From: Monosiga brevicollis MX1
Taxonomy: Eukaryota > Opisthokonta > Choanoflagellata > Craspedida > Salpingoecidae
NCBI RefSeq assembly: GCF_000002865.3
Contig: NW_001865044.1
Span: forward strand, 1,280,349 to 1,344,348
DNA length: 64,000 bases
Reading direction: 5' to 3'
In this document: piece by piece, positions 1 to 20,400 of the stretch
How the letters are laid out: every line of letters starts with the position of its first letter
How positions within the stretch are numbered: the stretch's first letter is position 1
Position numbers and translations under genes: made by a program
The notes under the pieces: model-generated
Databases searched by the model: none
Seen by the model: the letters and a program-made list of their open reading frames with translations, nothing else
What the model was told of the DNA's origin: nothing

Positions 1-624
1 CGCTACGCCGCCGCCGGTATCCTACCCTTACGCCGCGACGACTCGGGCGCTTACCTGGCCCTTCTAGCAGTGGAGCCGCGCCGCAACCGCGACAAGACCG
101 AACGCTTCGTTTGCCTCCATCCCCTCGGTGGCCGCCGCGATGACGATAAACATCCCGGCGTCACCGCCCAACGTGAACTCAAAGAAGAGGTGTCCGGTTG
201 CCTGGACGAACACGACGCCTTGGTCGCTGCCGCCGTCGACCTACAAAATCCCGACACCCGCCTCTTCTGGGCCGCCCACGGCCGCTACTGCCTCTTCATG
301 CACCGCGTACAAGGCGATCCTTGGCCAAAACTCCCCAGCCGCTACGCCCAAACCCCTCGCGGCCAAGAAGCCAACGCCCATCGGCTAGCCTGGGTTGACC
401 TGGCCACCCTCTGCCGCGTCGTCGATGCCTCTCATCAGCAGGCTGAGGACGAAAAACCGTCCGCCCTGACCGTGCATTGGGAAGACGAAGCAGGCTCCCA
501 CGACCACGTCGTCTCGACCCTCATCCTCGGCATGTTCCGCAGCAAGAGGCTTCGCCGCGAACTGGCCGACTGGCTACAGCTTCCTGACCTGCGCGCCCCA
601 AAGCCGTCGTCCAAACAGTCTTAG
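1..624 (+). CDS. Nudix-hydrolase-like protein, 3' part
   Basis: An open frame runs from the first base to a TAG at 622-624 (207 codons), so the gene starts outside the window. The segment LHPLGGRRDDDKHPG followed by AQRELKEEVSG resembles a Nudix box (GX5EX7REUXEEXGU): the REL-KEE core is present, but one extra residue precedes the last Gly and the first Glu is not evident, so the box is degenerate. A hydrophobic strand (AAAGILPLRR, YLALLAVEPR) precedes it, as in the Nudix fold. Nudix enzymes cleave nucleoside diphosphates linked to other groups; no substrate can be assigned. No intron is visible. It converges on the CFAP58 gene. It could instead be an inactive Nudix-fold protein. Confidence 0.5.
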   Translation, partial: RYAAAGILPLRRDDSGAYLALLAVEPRRNRDKTERFVCLHPLGGRRDDDKHPGVTAQRELKEEVSGCLDEHDALVAAAVDLQNPDTRLFWAAHGRYCLFMHRVQGDPWPKLPSRYAQTPRGQEANAHRLAWVDLATLCRVVDASHQQAEDEKPSALTVHWEDEAGSHDHVVSTLILGMFRSKRLRRELADWLQLPDLRAPKPSSKQS

Positions 625-1122
625 TGTAGCATGCGCTTGGCCGTTGGCGGCCGTTTGCCCGTTTGCCGTTTCCCAGCAGGTTGTCACCGCATCCAACGCC
701 ACTCGTGCAATGCGCATGAAGCGGATCGAACTGAGGTCGGAAGCAATCCTTGAAAGGGGCAGGGGTTTGTGTTGATTTGCTCTGTTCCGTTTGGCTGGTG
801 AGGGTCAAGTTGTAAGGGAAAAAAAAAAATATTAAAAAAAAAAAGAAGGACTTGCATGCAGATGCGGAATAGTATCACAGGGTCGGGCGCGCGGCGCGCC
901 GGTGCCCACAGAATCGATTCGCTTAATCTTAAGACACATTCATCACAGCCATTACCACCTTGCGTCGTCATCAACAACCACGACAACCACATGACGGAAA
1001 GCTCCACTCAAAAGATCACACGCTCACAGATTAACCAATTCCGGGGCGTTGCGTGACCGAGACATGGAACTGGTCAGATTGAAGCCGCCCCCAACAAACC
1101 GATTAGTAGTCGAGCTAGCACT
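625..1122. other. Convergent intergenic spacer
   Basis: The spacer lies between the 3' ends of the Nudix-like gene and CFAP58. It holds an A-rich stretch at about 821-845 and nothing else I can support. If the CFAP58 last exon is misplaced, its true 3' end could lie here. Confidence 0.5.
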
Positions 1123-4100
1123 CTATATGAGGTGCGCACAAAAAGTGGCAGCAGTCAGTGATTTACGGCGCACGCTCAAAAAAACCTGAAGGAAAAAAAA
1201 AGGGGGGGGGGTGCATATGTCGCCAAAACACATCAAAACTCACCTGCACGGGGGGCAAGGTGCGATCCTTGTCCTTTTGGATCAGTTCCTTCTTTTTCGT
1301 TTCAAAGTATCTGCCGAGATGGAAACGCAAACACACACAAACACAGGCCGGGGTGAGCGCCAGCTTGGAAAATGGGGCCAGCGTCAACACAAAGCGCCAC
1401 GATGCGTACCGCTTCTTGACGTCCTGTAGCTCCTTCTGAAGGCGCTCAATGTCGTACTTGTGCTCGTTCACCTGCGTCTGATACATGTTGATTTCCGAGG
1501 CCATGGCCTTGAGTTGTTTGTTCTTTTCCTTGACAGCCGATTGATAAATTTGGAGCTGCTCGGCAATCTCTGGTCCCGGTTGCCGTGCCAGCAGCGCCTT
1601 GGACTCGAGATACTGCTTTTCCAGCTCCTGGACTTTCAGATCCTTTTCGCTGGCCTCCTCTGTTTTGGCAATCAGCCGCTTCTGCAGTGTCTGAATGCGC
1701 TGAATCATGTCGTACGTCTCCGGATCACTGCCCTCAAGACGGCGCCAGCGGTGCACGTTGAGGGGTGTTTGCACCTCTTCTTCCAAAGCCTTACAGCGCG
1801 TTCGCTCGCGCAGAAGCTCTCGCTGTACGTGAAACAGTTCCTGCCGCAGCTCATCAATGTTGCTGGTGCCCTTGTCAAGGAGCGACCGCTCGCGCTTCAG
1901 GCGCTTAATCTCCAGCTTGAGCAGCTTGATGTCTTCTTGTCGCTCGCGGTATTGCGCCTCGCCCTTGGTCAGGGCTGTCTGCTGCAAGCGTAGCTTTTCA
2001 TACACGAGGGCCAGCTCGTCGTTACGGCGGATGAGTTGGGAGCCAAGAGCGTCGCGCTCCCCCATGACTTTGTCCTTGTCCTTGAGGTGTCGCTCCTTCT
2101 CCTCATCACCCTGCGCCACGATGCGCGAGAGTTTTTCCTGGTTGGAGCGCTGGGCCTGCACTTCATCCTGGGCCTTTGTCACAGCCACCTTGAGGCGGTC
2201 CAACTCCTGCTTCAGCTTAACCTTTTGGTTTTCCAGAGTCTCAAAGTGAGCGTGCTCGCGCTGGAGTTGGTTCTCCTTGGCCGAAATCTCCTCCTTGAGC
2301 TGCTCGATCTGGTGGGTGAGCACCTTGAGCTTACGCTTTGTGTCGCCAATTTCCTCTTGCGCCTCAATCAGGTTCTTGCTGTAAATGTTGCGATCGTTGC
2401 GTGCCTGCTCATAGGCGGATTGCTGGTTGCGCAGCTTTTCCTCCGTGTCAGCCAAGCGCTTCTTCAAATCTTCCGTCTGGTTTTCAGCCCGTGAAGCCTC
2501 CTCGCTGGCCTCAAGCGCCTTGCGCTGCGCTGCCGCTGCCTCGTTGAGCAGGCGATCACGCTCCTTCTCCAGCTTGGAGATGTCTTGACGCTGTTTGTGA
2601 CCCTCCTTGCGATAGGTCACAATCTCTGCCTCCAGGCTCTTGGTGGTGTTTTCGTGCATCTTGACCAAAGCCTGCTGGACCTCTGTCTCCTTGCCAGCCT
2701 GCAGCATCTTCTTGGTGAGGGCATCACGGTTGCGCGCCAGCTCGTCCAGGCGCTTGCGATCGGCCTCGACTTGCTTGCGAATGGCCTCGAGCTCGCGGGA
2801 AAGAGCTGAGGCCTCGTTGAGGGCTTGATCGCGCTGACTGATGAGCTCTGTACGATCCTCCTCGCTTTGCTTGAGCTTTCGTTGCACGGCATCGTACAGC
2901 TTTTGCAAACGAAGGAGGTCAGAGGATTGGGTGGCCGCCTCTTCCTCACGCTCCTTGAGCTGCAGCTTGAGACGAGCCGTGAGCTCAAAGGCATTTTGGT
3001 TTGCTTGCAACCCCTCTTCAATCTGGCGTTCGAGCTTGGCGTTGCGCTTGTCAAGGTTAGCCAATTCCCCCCGGAGTTTATCGAGCTGATCGTCCTTGGC
3101 CCGCAGGGCCTCACGAGCATCGGCCAGCTCGCCTTGTCGTTGGGCCACGCTCTGATCCAGGGCACCCAGGGCTTCCTGCTTATCAGCAATTTCCTGCTTC
3201 TGGGCGGCAAGCTCACGTTCCAAGTGAGTCTTGCGACGCTGCTCACGATCAGCCTCGATTCGCTTGGCCTGCAGTTGGTCCTCCAGCTCCTTGATTCGCG
3301 CCTCGTTCTAATTTCACCCGAGCCATCCACGTCGACTGAGTCTCGAGAGCGAGCAGACGGCCGAATTGTGGCTTTGTCTCGGCGCATCACCATTCTTCGG
3401 TTATGCGACGGGGGAGCCTACCTGTACGCTCGCAGCCTCGGCTTGCTGTTGTTGCGCTTGGAGGTCGGTAATTTCGCGCGTATGCTTGACAATCTGTATG
3501 CTCATTTGGGAAAAGAAAAAAAAAAAAAAAAGGTGGAGACTAGCGTAAGATGATCCAGCAATGGCCATCCATATGGCATACATGGTGTTGCTTTACTTCT
3601 ACTTGTTCCTGACTTTTGTGCTTGATACGAGGGCCAAACAAGCGCGCAACCAGCGATTTGGGAAGCTCTCAGGCAAACTGACCTGCTCGGACATGTTGTC
3701 TCGCTCGACCTCGAGCTCACGGCGAGTAGCAATGGCGGCTTGCAGTTGTTCATTGTGTGCCTCGGCTTCTGCGTTGGCATCCTCAATCTGCTGGTGCAGG
3801 GCCATAATTTCCTCGCGCAATTCTTCGGCGTCCTGTTTGAGCTTGCTCTCATGCTCGCGGGCCCCATCTACAAGTTTCCAAGCCTCTTCGACCTCGCGCT
3901 TGAGCTGGGTCATGGTGCTTTCCTCTTCGTGGGCGCCCTGCATGAATGGCGCCAGCAGGCAAGGCCGGCAAGTGAGAATGGCAGCAGGGTGGTGTGCAGG
4001 CCAGAGCTTGCAACTCAGGGTGTACACACGAGAACAAAGGCACGTTTCATGGTGGGGGGCGCCCCATGCGAGGCTGCAGCGGCGCACCTGCATGGCGGAT

Positions 4101-4536
4101 TGCACTTTGGCTGCATTAGCAACAAGCTCAGCGTTGAGGTCACGGCATTTGACCATGAGGCGCTGTTCATTCTGCTGGGATTTTTGAAAGGCTGCGCAAC
4201 GCACGAGGGGCAGGTTCCAATAGGCACGGATGCTGCTTGAGGAGGATGGGATGTCCGGGAGCTAGGGAGCACGGGGCGGGGCGCTGCACGTACCATCATG
4301 AAGCTTGGCGTACTCGTCGCGAAACTTGCCGAGAGCGGGGTCATCTTGGAGCTGGTCCAACACGGCCTATGTAGACCAGTTGAGGACGAGGATCAGACGA
4401 GGCAAAGACGCTTCAACCCCACCCCTTGCTGTTGGGCAGTTGAGAGCAGCCAAAGCTGCCTATGCCTGCGCGCTGCACAGATCGGATTTGAGCGTGTGGT
4501 AAGTACCTGAAAGTCGACGTCGCCGTCGCCCGCCAT
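1123..4536 (-). CDS. CFAP58: CFAP58 (CCDC147), ciliary coiled-coil protein
   Basis: The exons, 5' to 3', are 4507-4536, 4294-4366, 4088-4191, 3683-3937, 3422-3493, 1410-3307, 1244-1310 and a tentative last exon 1123-1185, giving about 853 residues (human is 872 from memory). The start is MAGDGDVDFQ, followed by the family block DPALGKFRDEYAKL and CRDLNAELVANAAKVQ. The large exon is almost all coiled coil. Near the C-terminus TPLNVHRWRRLEGSDPETY and LLARQPGPEIAEQLQIY match the conserved CFAP58 signature, and KKRYFETKKKELIQKDKDR follows. CFAP58 is an axonemal protein needed for building and bending motile flagella. The last exon encodes VFLSVRRKSL and shows no family similarity, so the C-terminal 20 residues are doubtful. 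Confidence 0.93.
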
Positions 4537-5685
4537 CTCGGAGGTCGATCTACTTGCGGGGCAAGCAGGAAGGATGGGGTGCGCGCTGGCGCTACTTGGC
4601 TAAGGCCGGCGCCAGCAACCAAAGGGGTGCACCACCCGAAGACACTACGCGAACCAGCGAAGCATTCAGGCATGAGCATGCCCTGTGCTTCGCTTTTACG
4701 GATGATCAACTCTCGGCCTTCCTCCTCAGCTCTACCTGCCCCACACCCCCTCCTCGCTCTGTCTACCTCGCCCAGCGTGGAGCCAACTAGACCAAACACA
4801 GCAACGTGCGAGCGCCAAGAGCTGGATCGCCAGCAAGAGCAGAGACGGGACACAGCCAAGAGGGAGGTCAAAACTGATCACACAGAGCAATCACGCAAAC
4901 CAACAGATCCAATGAAAGGGTCCAATAGAGAGATACCAAGCAAGAGCCAAAAGTCCAGAAACAGATGCAAGGGCCGAAGCCGGGACACGGACGCGAGCGA
5001 CGGAACGAGCAGCCAGACAGTCAGCGCCACCCCGTCCGTCCGTCAGCCGTCGGCGAGCCGTGTTCGTACCTGACGTTTTGGGCGTCCGAGGTGGTTGCTA
5101 AGCTCCAATGTACAACGTTACAAACTGACCCCCTTATCAACCCTCTTCCCCTTTGGCTGTGCGATAATGTCAGATTTGATGTATTTGGTGGGGTATGTTT
5201 TATTTTGTTGTATGTAATACGCCAGATCAAGCTAGATGAGAAAAGCGTATACGCCAGAAGCACCCAGATAACGCCAAAGCCTCGTCTTTCTTGAGTGATC
5301 GCTCTCTCAACCTCTCTCAACCTCTCACCTCAACCTCTCTCTCTCTCTCTCTCAACCTCTCTCTCAACCTCTCTCTCTCTCTCAACCTCTATCTCCCTCG
5401 CAAACTCAACTCTCTCTCTCGAACACACACACATTCTCTCTCAAACTCTCTGCTCTCTCTCTCTGCGCTTGGAGGTACGTCGGTCGGGTACGGGCCATCC
5501 AGCTGGATGTGCTTGGTGCGGTGCGGGAGGACAGGGTGTGTGGTGGGGTTGGATGGGTCGTTTGACCCTTGAGTGGCGGCTTGATGGATCATAGGTTGGG
5601 GATCGTCTCTTTTGGATTTGCTTCAAAGTCTGCGCGCACACACACACACACTGTCGCTCTGGAGGTGGACAGTGACCGTCACGTC
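4537..5685. promoter_or_regulatory. Divergent intergenic region between CFAP58 and TSPO
   Basis: CFAP58 and TSPO are transcribed away from this 1.15-kb stretch, so it should hold both promoters. No convincing gene is seen on either strand. The notable content is a CT-rich microsatellite (listed separately) and a short CA run at about 5637-5651 just before the TSPO start. No TATA box stands out. Confidence 0.4.
5302..5464 (+). repeat. Imperfect CT microsatellite with CTCAAC interruptions
   Basis: Runs of CT alternate with CTCAAC. It lies about 220 bases upstream of the TSPO start, with the pyrimidine strand on the TSPO sense strand. Similar sense-strand CT tracts occur before several other genes here. 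Confidence 0.9.
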
Positions 5686-6443
5686 ATGGACACCTTGACT
5701 CGCTTCCTGCACGGCCTCACGCCAACCTCTACCGCCCTTCTCGTCGCTCCGCTGATTGGTACGGGCATGGCTCAGCCATTCCCCCCTTTTTTCCTCCCTG
5801 CCTGTGTTGCTCGACGAAACTGACGAGGGTGTTGGTTTTCCTTGCATTTCGTCAACATGATTTGGGCTCCTAGGCGGCTCCCTCTCGGCGAGTTTTTCCA
5901 ATCGGGAGGCGCGCGGACATTGGTTCTCAGCCTTGAACAAGCCCTTTGCCATGCCCCCCCGCTTTGCCTTTCCCGTCGCCTGGAACATCATTTACTCGTG
6001 TATGCCCGCACGCCTCGGACACCACCAACCTCCAGGGTCTGCTTTTTTTTTTTTCCTGTCGGTGCATCTGCTCACGTCCCTCGGCCCCCCTTTTTCCCTT
6101 TCCAGGCATGGGCGTGTCCACTGTACTCCTCTACCAGGCCATGGAGGGCCAGATGCGGGCCCATCCTCGCCCGTGGATCCTCTACGCTGCCTTGCTAGGC
6201 CTGAACTTTGATTGGAGCACTACCTTTTTCATTCGCCACCGACTCGGCCTCAGCGTAGCCAGTATCGTTCTCCAACTCGGCCTATCCACCGCCTGTATCT
6301 ACGAGTTTGCCAAGTTCAACACAACCTCGGCCCAACTGCTTGCCCCCCTCCAACTCTGGCTCGTCGTAGCTGGTGTCCTGTCTTTTGATCTATGGCGCAA
6401 GAACCCCAAGTTTGATGGCGCCGTCTCTTCCGACGCCTGTTGA
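5686..6443 (+). CDS. TSPO: TSPO/MBR family translocator protein
   Basis: Three exons (5686-5758, 5874-5999, 6106-6443) give 178 residues; animal TSPO has about 169. The first exon encodes MDTLTRFLHGLTPTS and a hydrophobic stretch. The second gives GGSLSASFSNREARGHWFS, then LNKPFAMPPRFAFPVAWNII, which aligns with the family pattern of a lipid-facing loop before PVW..LY. The third has YSCMGVSTVLLYQAM, ALLGLNFDWSTTFFIRHR (family: LNWAWPPIFF) and a final helix ending FDLWRKN. Five membrane helices are expected. TSPO sits in the outer mitochondrial membrane of animals and binds porphyrins and sterols. Both introns sit between helices and close in frame. It converges on ADH5. Confidence 0.93.
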
Positions 6444-6725
6444 TGACAACGAGCCCGGGGGGGAACCAACGGGGTCTCCCGAAGTGAAGATGCATCATGC
6501 AGCGCATGAAACCCTCTTCTTGAACTGTACCTCCCAGGACTAAGATTGTGAAAAAATCCCCCTCCCCTAAAGGTCAATGTCCATCCCAAGCGAATCGCTG
6601 CATGCCATGCATGAATGATCAACAATCGACTCTAATGTCGGGACTGTGGAAAATGTCAATTGGAGTCCACTTGCCCTCGCTCTCGATCGCCTGGGCCAAG
6701 CATCAGAAAACCAAACGACAGGATC

Positions 6726-14699
<7,974 letters not shown>

Positions 14700-17456
14700 G
14701 TGTGTTGTTTCCTTGTTTCTCTTCCGCTTTGACCTATCTGGAGAGGGAGCCTTTGGCGCTGTCCCAGCCACTTTGAATGAAGCTTGTTACCCAACAAGAA
14801 TTAAAATGATGGTTCCAACAGAACACGACATGATTTGATGTTTGGATGGATGGTGGCGTGGTTTCATGCCAAAAGAGAGAATGAGAGCAATACAGAAAGA
14901 AAGAAAGAAAGAAAGAAAGTTGATGATGCAGGTCATTCGGAAGAAGGAGCAGCCAGTTACACCGGCGTACAAGTTTGCACCTGCCATGCCGCCATCAACT
15001 TGGTGTTATCCCCCCTGGCCATAAGCACCGTCATGGCAAGCGTCGTGCCTGACTCCCGCTCATCGCAGCCGTCAATGTCAGACAATATTTGTCAGACGAC
15101 ATGTCAGACGAAATAAAGGTTGCTTACATGCACGGAGAGAGAGCTCTCGGGTGGGAAGGGGTGGGCTTGGCTTGGCTTGACGACTGGCGGGTGGATATGG
15201 CATCCAGATGTACGTTATCATGTTCTGCTTGGAGAAGGCGATTGATTATCCCATCGGTGGACGTGATGGCGAGGGTTGACTCACGGATTTATTAGCGGCG
15301 ACCCCAATCAAAATCGAGACGCACGCGCGAGGGACGGTGGCACGAAGGAATGAGACGACAGAGCCGCGGACGAAAACTCGCGCAGAAGGATGATGTTTTC
15401 CTGCGGTGGGTGCTGAACCCATACGCATGCTCGGGGCCCACGCCACGGCATGCGCGCGCCAGTGCAAAATAAAAATTTAATAATGGTCCACAGGGCTGTT
15501 GGTGAAACAATCACCTCCCCTTGGCCCCCACCCCCGACAGCCAGGAAACAATCAGCGTTCCATTCCCACAGCTGTTTCGCTTCCCCGACGCGCCAATGCG
15601 ACCACGAACACCATCGCGTCGTCGATCAACAAACACCTGGGCTGTGGCGTTGGTCCAGCGTGAAGACACGTCACGTGCACATGAGTGAAAAATGGCTGCT
15701 CCTCCCGGTTTCGAGCGCTCCATCTGCATGCTTCTCTCTCACACACGTCACACGTCCTGGGGAGGTGTGAGGGACGGTCCCTGCGTCCCCGTCGTCACGG
15801 GTTTGCCAAAATTGTGTTGGCAAACGCATGGCGGCAATGCTACCCCAAGACTTGTCCATCTAAAGGCCTTGAACTTGGTTGTCCGACTCTAAGACAGGGG
15901 GTTTCCAAAGGTACATAATGTCTTCATCTTGGGCTGGCCACTCGGGTGTGTCCTATGATGACTGGAAAGTGCGCCGCCGGCCGTACGGTGGCCGGCTGCA
16001 TCCTACACAGGGGGGGGTCTTGGGGCAGCGTCCTGGGCGCTGAAACCAGTCATTGTCGACGGAGAGACAGATACCTGGCTTCACTGAACCTCGCATCATC
16101 TGCGATCACCTCCCTTCCCCAATGATGGCGGCGGCAGAAGGAGGAGCGGAGGCTCGTCCTCGCAGTGTAAGTGTAATTGATTTCAAAATCACTGACAAGG
16201 TCCAGCCATGTGGAGGCTGGCACAAGCCACCTGTATCTCTCTCCATAGCTCGTCCCGGCTCCCCTCTTGCTTACGACCCTGACCAACGCAATCAGCGAGT
16301 CAAACCTTACAACAAATCAGCAGCGGCCGTCCAAAAGGACGAACCGGACCAGACGATGGTGCAGACGATCCCACAACGCACCCGCTCTCCACCGCCTCCC
16401 CACCGCAGATCCAGCGCCAATTTCAAAAAAAAAAAAAAAAAAATGGCAAAAGTCGCATTCCAGCGGACAAGGTGGGGCATAGCAGGTTGGCTCAACCGTT
16501 GCACGCACCATCGGGGCAGGGGGCACCTTGCTGGCCCGAGTTTTCCAAAATGCTTTTGCCCAGCGCAGGAGGCAGCACTGCCGAATCCTGACAGGTACGA
16601 TCGCAAAGCGCACCCTTCGGCCGGGACTTTGTCCAGCCCCAAGGAAAGTAATCGTGTCCGCTGGCATCGCTCGGCTCGGCTCGTCCGTTTGTTTCGACGG
16701 TTGAGCATGGTCCGCTGCCTCGTCCGTTATTCGCCAACAGTGGACCGCGGGCTTTTTGGTCTCATTGCATTGCCCGCCATCATGGCTGGCACATTCCAAG
16801 ACCCGTGTCCGCCTGCCTTTGTTTCCTTCAGCTGGTGGAGTCAGCCATGACGCGCTTCTGCACGGGCTGATGAAACCACAGCCCCGTCCTGTAACTTTCA
16901 AAAGCCAGCGCGTGGTCAGTCTTGTGCAGCGGACACACACGAACCGTGTGCACACACCGAAATTCTCCCTTGGACTCTGGTTGCAACTCTTGACGAGAGC
17001 CCCAAGCAGTGCGCCCCTTCTCCACCCGTTCGTCCCCTTCCCCAGGACGCGCTCGGTCAGCTTAGTTTGGTTTGCCCCCACCTCTATCACTCGTTGTCGT
17101 CGTCACCTTGGGCTTCAACCGTCGGCGCTTGAATTTTTGTGCTCTTGTGAGGCGCTTTCCACGTGAGGCAGTGAAAGCCCTCTTGCTCAACTCACAGCTC
17201 CTCCACCAGCGGGAAATAATTTCGCCGCTCAAGTGCGGGCCAAGCCCTCGTCCGGTCCAGTTTCTTCCGACGGCCCCACCTGCACGTCAACACGGCCTCC
17301 CTTTACTGGTGTGCCCGTGGTGCTGCTTCCGTCCTTTGCACCTGACCTTGCCCTTCCCCCAAAGTCTACCTGATCTTCCTCAGCACAAGTTGGCAGTCAA
17401 GCGCCGCCCCTGCCCGCCCGCCAAATCGCAGCAGGCTTGGCACGACGACCGTCATT
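14700..17456. other. Long intergenic region, no gene supported
   Basis: I read both strands for exons with homology or consistent splicing and found none. Open frames exist (the longest is about 265 codons at 16053-16850, +), but they overlap an opposite-strand frame of similar length and show neither recognisable domains nor protein-like composition. The region includes a short GAAA run (14895-14918) and an A tract at about 16426-16442. The right end should contain the promoter and 5' leader of the giant FG-GAP gene. Confidence 0.5.
14800..14805 (+). terminator. Possible polyadenylation signal ATTAAA
   Basis: ATTAAA lies about 100 bases after the P5C dehydrogenase stop codon. This is the usual spacing and the common variant of AATAAA, but it is short enough to occur by chance. 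Confidence 0.35.
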
Positions 17457-20400
17457 ATGCGGGCCGTCATCCTCGCCCTTGCCGTGGCCGTCGCCGCTGG
17501 CAACCTGATTGTGGTGAGTGGCCAACTCGGGGACCGCTTGTTCCACGCTTGCGCTTTTGGCGCCAGCACACTCGCTCACTGGTAGTCGGGGAAGGAAGCC
17601 GGAGCACAAGCCAGAGGCAGAGCTAAGACGAATAGCTGCAAGTGGTTGCAAAGACACAAAGCGAATACGCTTTCACCCGCTCGGCAGCTCATTTCTTCTT
17701 CTGGTGGTTGCCTGCCGCGGTTTAGAACCCGAGTTTTGAAGACCCCGACACCTCCACTTGGTCTGAGGTGGCTACGGTAAGACTTCTTTTGCACAGTGCT
17801 TGGCGCCCCGAGCAGTCGCAGCAAACTGACCACAAATCTCGGGCGTGATCGATAGGGTTGGACCCTTAGCACCGGCAACAATGGCCAGGGCGTGTTCAAG
17901 CCCGGAGCTGGCGCCTACACTGATCCCGTTCCCGATGGCACTCAGGTACGACTCGTGTCTTTCTTGTCGATGGCTCAATACCATGGATGCTCTCAAAGAA
18001 AACCGGGCTCTCACCCCACTGTGACTTGCATGTGCGTGTGACACCCGCCTTGCCCCTCCTAGGTGCTTTTTCTCAAGCCTTCCAAGTTTGCCCGTCAGAC
18101 CTTCAACCTGGTCGCTGACGCCAACGAGAACTGCTACCTCAACTTCTCCGTCGGTCGCCGCCTCGATATCGCCTTTGTCAGCTCAGTGACCGTCCTCATG
18201 GCCACTACCGACAACCTTGAGACCTTCATCACGGTACGACCAGCCTTGCCCACTTCTGCCTTGGCGCAGAGGATCCCATCTCAACTCATCATATGGCTTG
18301 CCGCGGTTCCTGTAGGACTCATTCACGGCCAGCGACATTTCGCTCGCAGCCGGTGAATTTGTTGAAGTTTCGTACTCCTTTCAAACCAGCACCGCCGTCA
18401 ACACAGCGTAAGCTCGGGTTTCGCCTTGATCCTCCCGTCATCCGCCTTTTATACAGGGTCAAAACTCACGTGTTGTTTCCTCGGTATTTCTTCCGGCTTG
18501 CAGGGTTCAGCTCGAGTTCTCCGCACCTGGCTCTGTGAGCAATGTGCAGGCCAACTTTGACGACGTCGTCTTCTACTGCGGCGCCGCGCCCACCACCACG
18601 ACTCCTGAGCCCACCACCACGACCCCCGAGCCCACCACCGCGAGCCCACTCGAGCCCGAGTTTGCCATCAACAACGATTGCGTCGAGCTTATCCTGGTAC
18701 GACCCCTGTCTTGTTTGCCAAAGGCCACATCTCACGTTGCCGCCGCCTGAGTGGACGCGTGCTAATACAAACACACCACACTTCCTGGCCGCATTGATAG
18801 AACCCCAGCTTTGAGACCCCGGACGTGGCCACTTGGAGCAACGTCGCCACCAACTGGACCCTCAGCTCGAGCCGTGCCGGAGACCAGGGTACCTACAACC
18901 CCGGTCTCACTCAATACGACGAGCCCATCCCCGACGGCACTCAGGTTCTCTTCTTGAAGCCCGGAGCATGGGCCACGACAACCACCCTGGTCAACGCACC
19001 CGCCGATGAGCAGTGCAGCCTTGCTATCAGCGTGAGTCAGGCCAATGCTCTATTTGGCGCTCGTCCGCACCTGCCGGTCGGGTCCTGGTTGCTTGCATCG
19101 GGCTCGCTCTCATTCCACGTGTTATTTATTTCCAACAACAGATTGGCAAGCGCCACGACCACGCCTTTGTGCCTTCGGCCACGCTGACTGTGACAGATGC
19201 CAGCAACACCAACACCTTTTTGACCCAGACGTTCAACCAGTCTTCCATCGGTCTCGTGTCCGGCTCCTTTGTGCGCCTTCAGTACGACTTTACCTCGACT
19301 GGTGCCTCGGGCTCGGAGCCTTTTACGATCCGCATTCAGGCCAACGGCGCTTTCGCCAACGTCCAAGCCAACTTTGACCATCTCCAGCTGGCCTGCCCCT
19401 CGTTCTGCACCGAGTACATTCCCGACACTTGCTTGTATGGCGTCGAAGAGCCCAGCTTTGAGAATGGCTTCCAGGATTGGGAGATTGAGGGTGACGTTGA
19501 CCGCGTGAGCGTGTCCAGTGGTGCCTTCCCCGTGTCTGGCGCCGCGGATGGCAGCTATGTGCTGACGGGTACCAATGCCAGCCTCTATGCGCCCACTGCC
19601 GTCCCTCGCGACATTTACTCTCTCGTTGAGGTGTCTTTCAACGCCGGTGCCCTGACCACTGACAACGCCACCGGCTGTACGTTGTGTCTTTGACTCGCTC
19701 TCTTTTACATCACAGCTGGCTTTTGAGCAAGTGTCCCGTTTCTCACCCACACGGTGCTGTCTTGTTTTTACAGACATTGTCGTGTTCCTCACGGACGGCG
19801 ATGGCGTTGACCTGGCTGCCGAGACGGTCATCCCCGCTGATGTTGAGGACACCTCCAACTTTGTGCTGGCCTACTACGATGAGTTTGGTTCGTTTCACTG
19901 TCACCTGGCGCGTTTGAGGATCTTTCGGTCCCTTCCAACTGCGTCTGCCTTTGTTGCCACGCGCCTCTCACCGATTCGCCTTTCATAGGTGCCACCGATG
20001 CTTACTATGGCGTGCGTATCGAGTTTGTCGACGACAACAGCATGCTGTACATTGACAACATCTGCCTCAGCGTTACGGATGTCACCCCGTAAGTTTTCGT
20101 CGATGTTTCCCCGAGCACGGAGGAAGGGGGCACCACGACGCCGCTTCACGATCCTTTCCTGTGCCCGCACCATAGTAAGAGCAGCACCTCTACGTCTTCG
20201 TCTACCTCTACCGATCCCATCACTGTCGACGTCTTCAGCGGATCGTTCGGTGACTGTGAGCCCCCATCACCAGCCCTCTCTTTTGAGAATGAGGACATTG
20301 GCGATGGTGAGGCCTTTGTCATGCCCAACGGCACCAGCGCCGACGATTGGTTTTACACCAGTGAGGGCATTACCTTCATCTATGAGAACCCTGCCCTTTT

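Noticed and set aside
4554-5073. Plus-strand open frames upstream of CFAP58
   Set aside because: They lie in the divergent promoter region, have no homology features, and read into simple, charged sequence without splice support.
5640-5652. CA run and other dinucleotide repeats as possible mobile-element tails
   Set aside because: No target-site duplication, reverse transcriptase, transposase or terminal repeat is visible near any of the microsatellites or A tracts.
16053-16850. Plus-strand open frame of 265 codons in the long intergenic region
   Set aside because: It has no recognisable domain and contains an A-tract-encoded poly-Lys run. It overlaps an equally long opposite-strand frame, and no splice partners make a better model.
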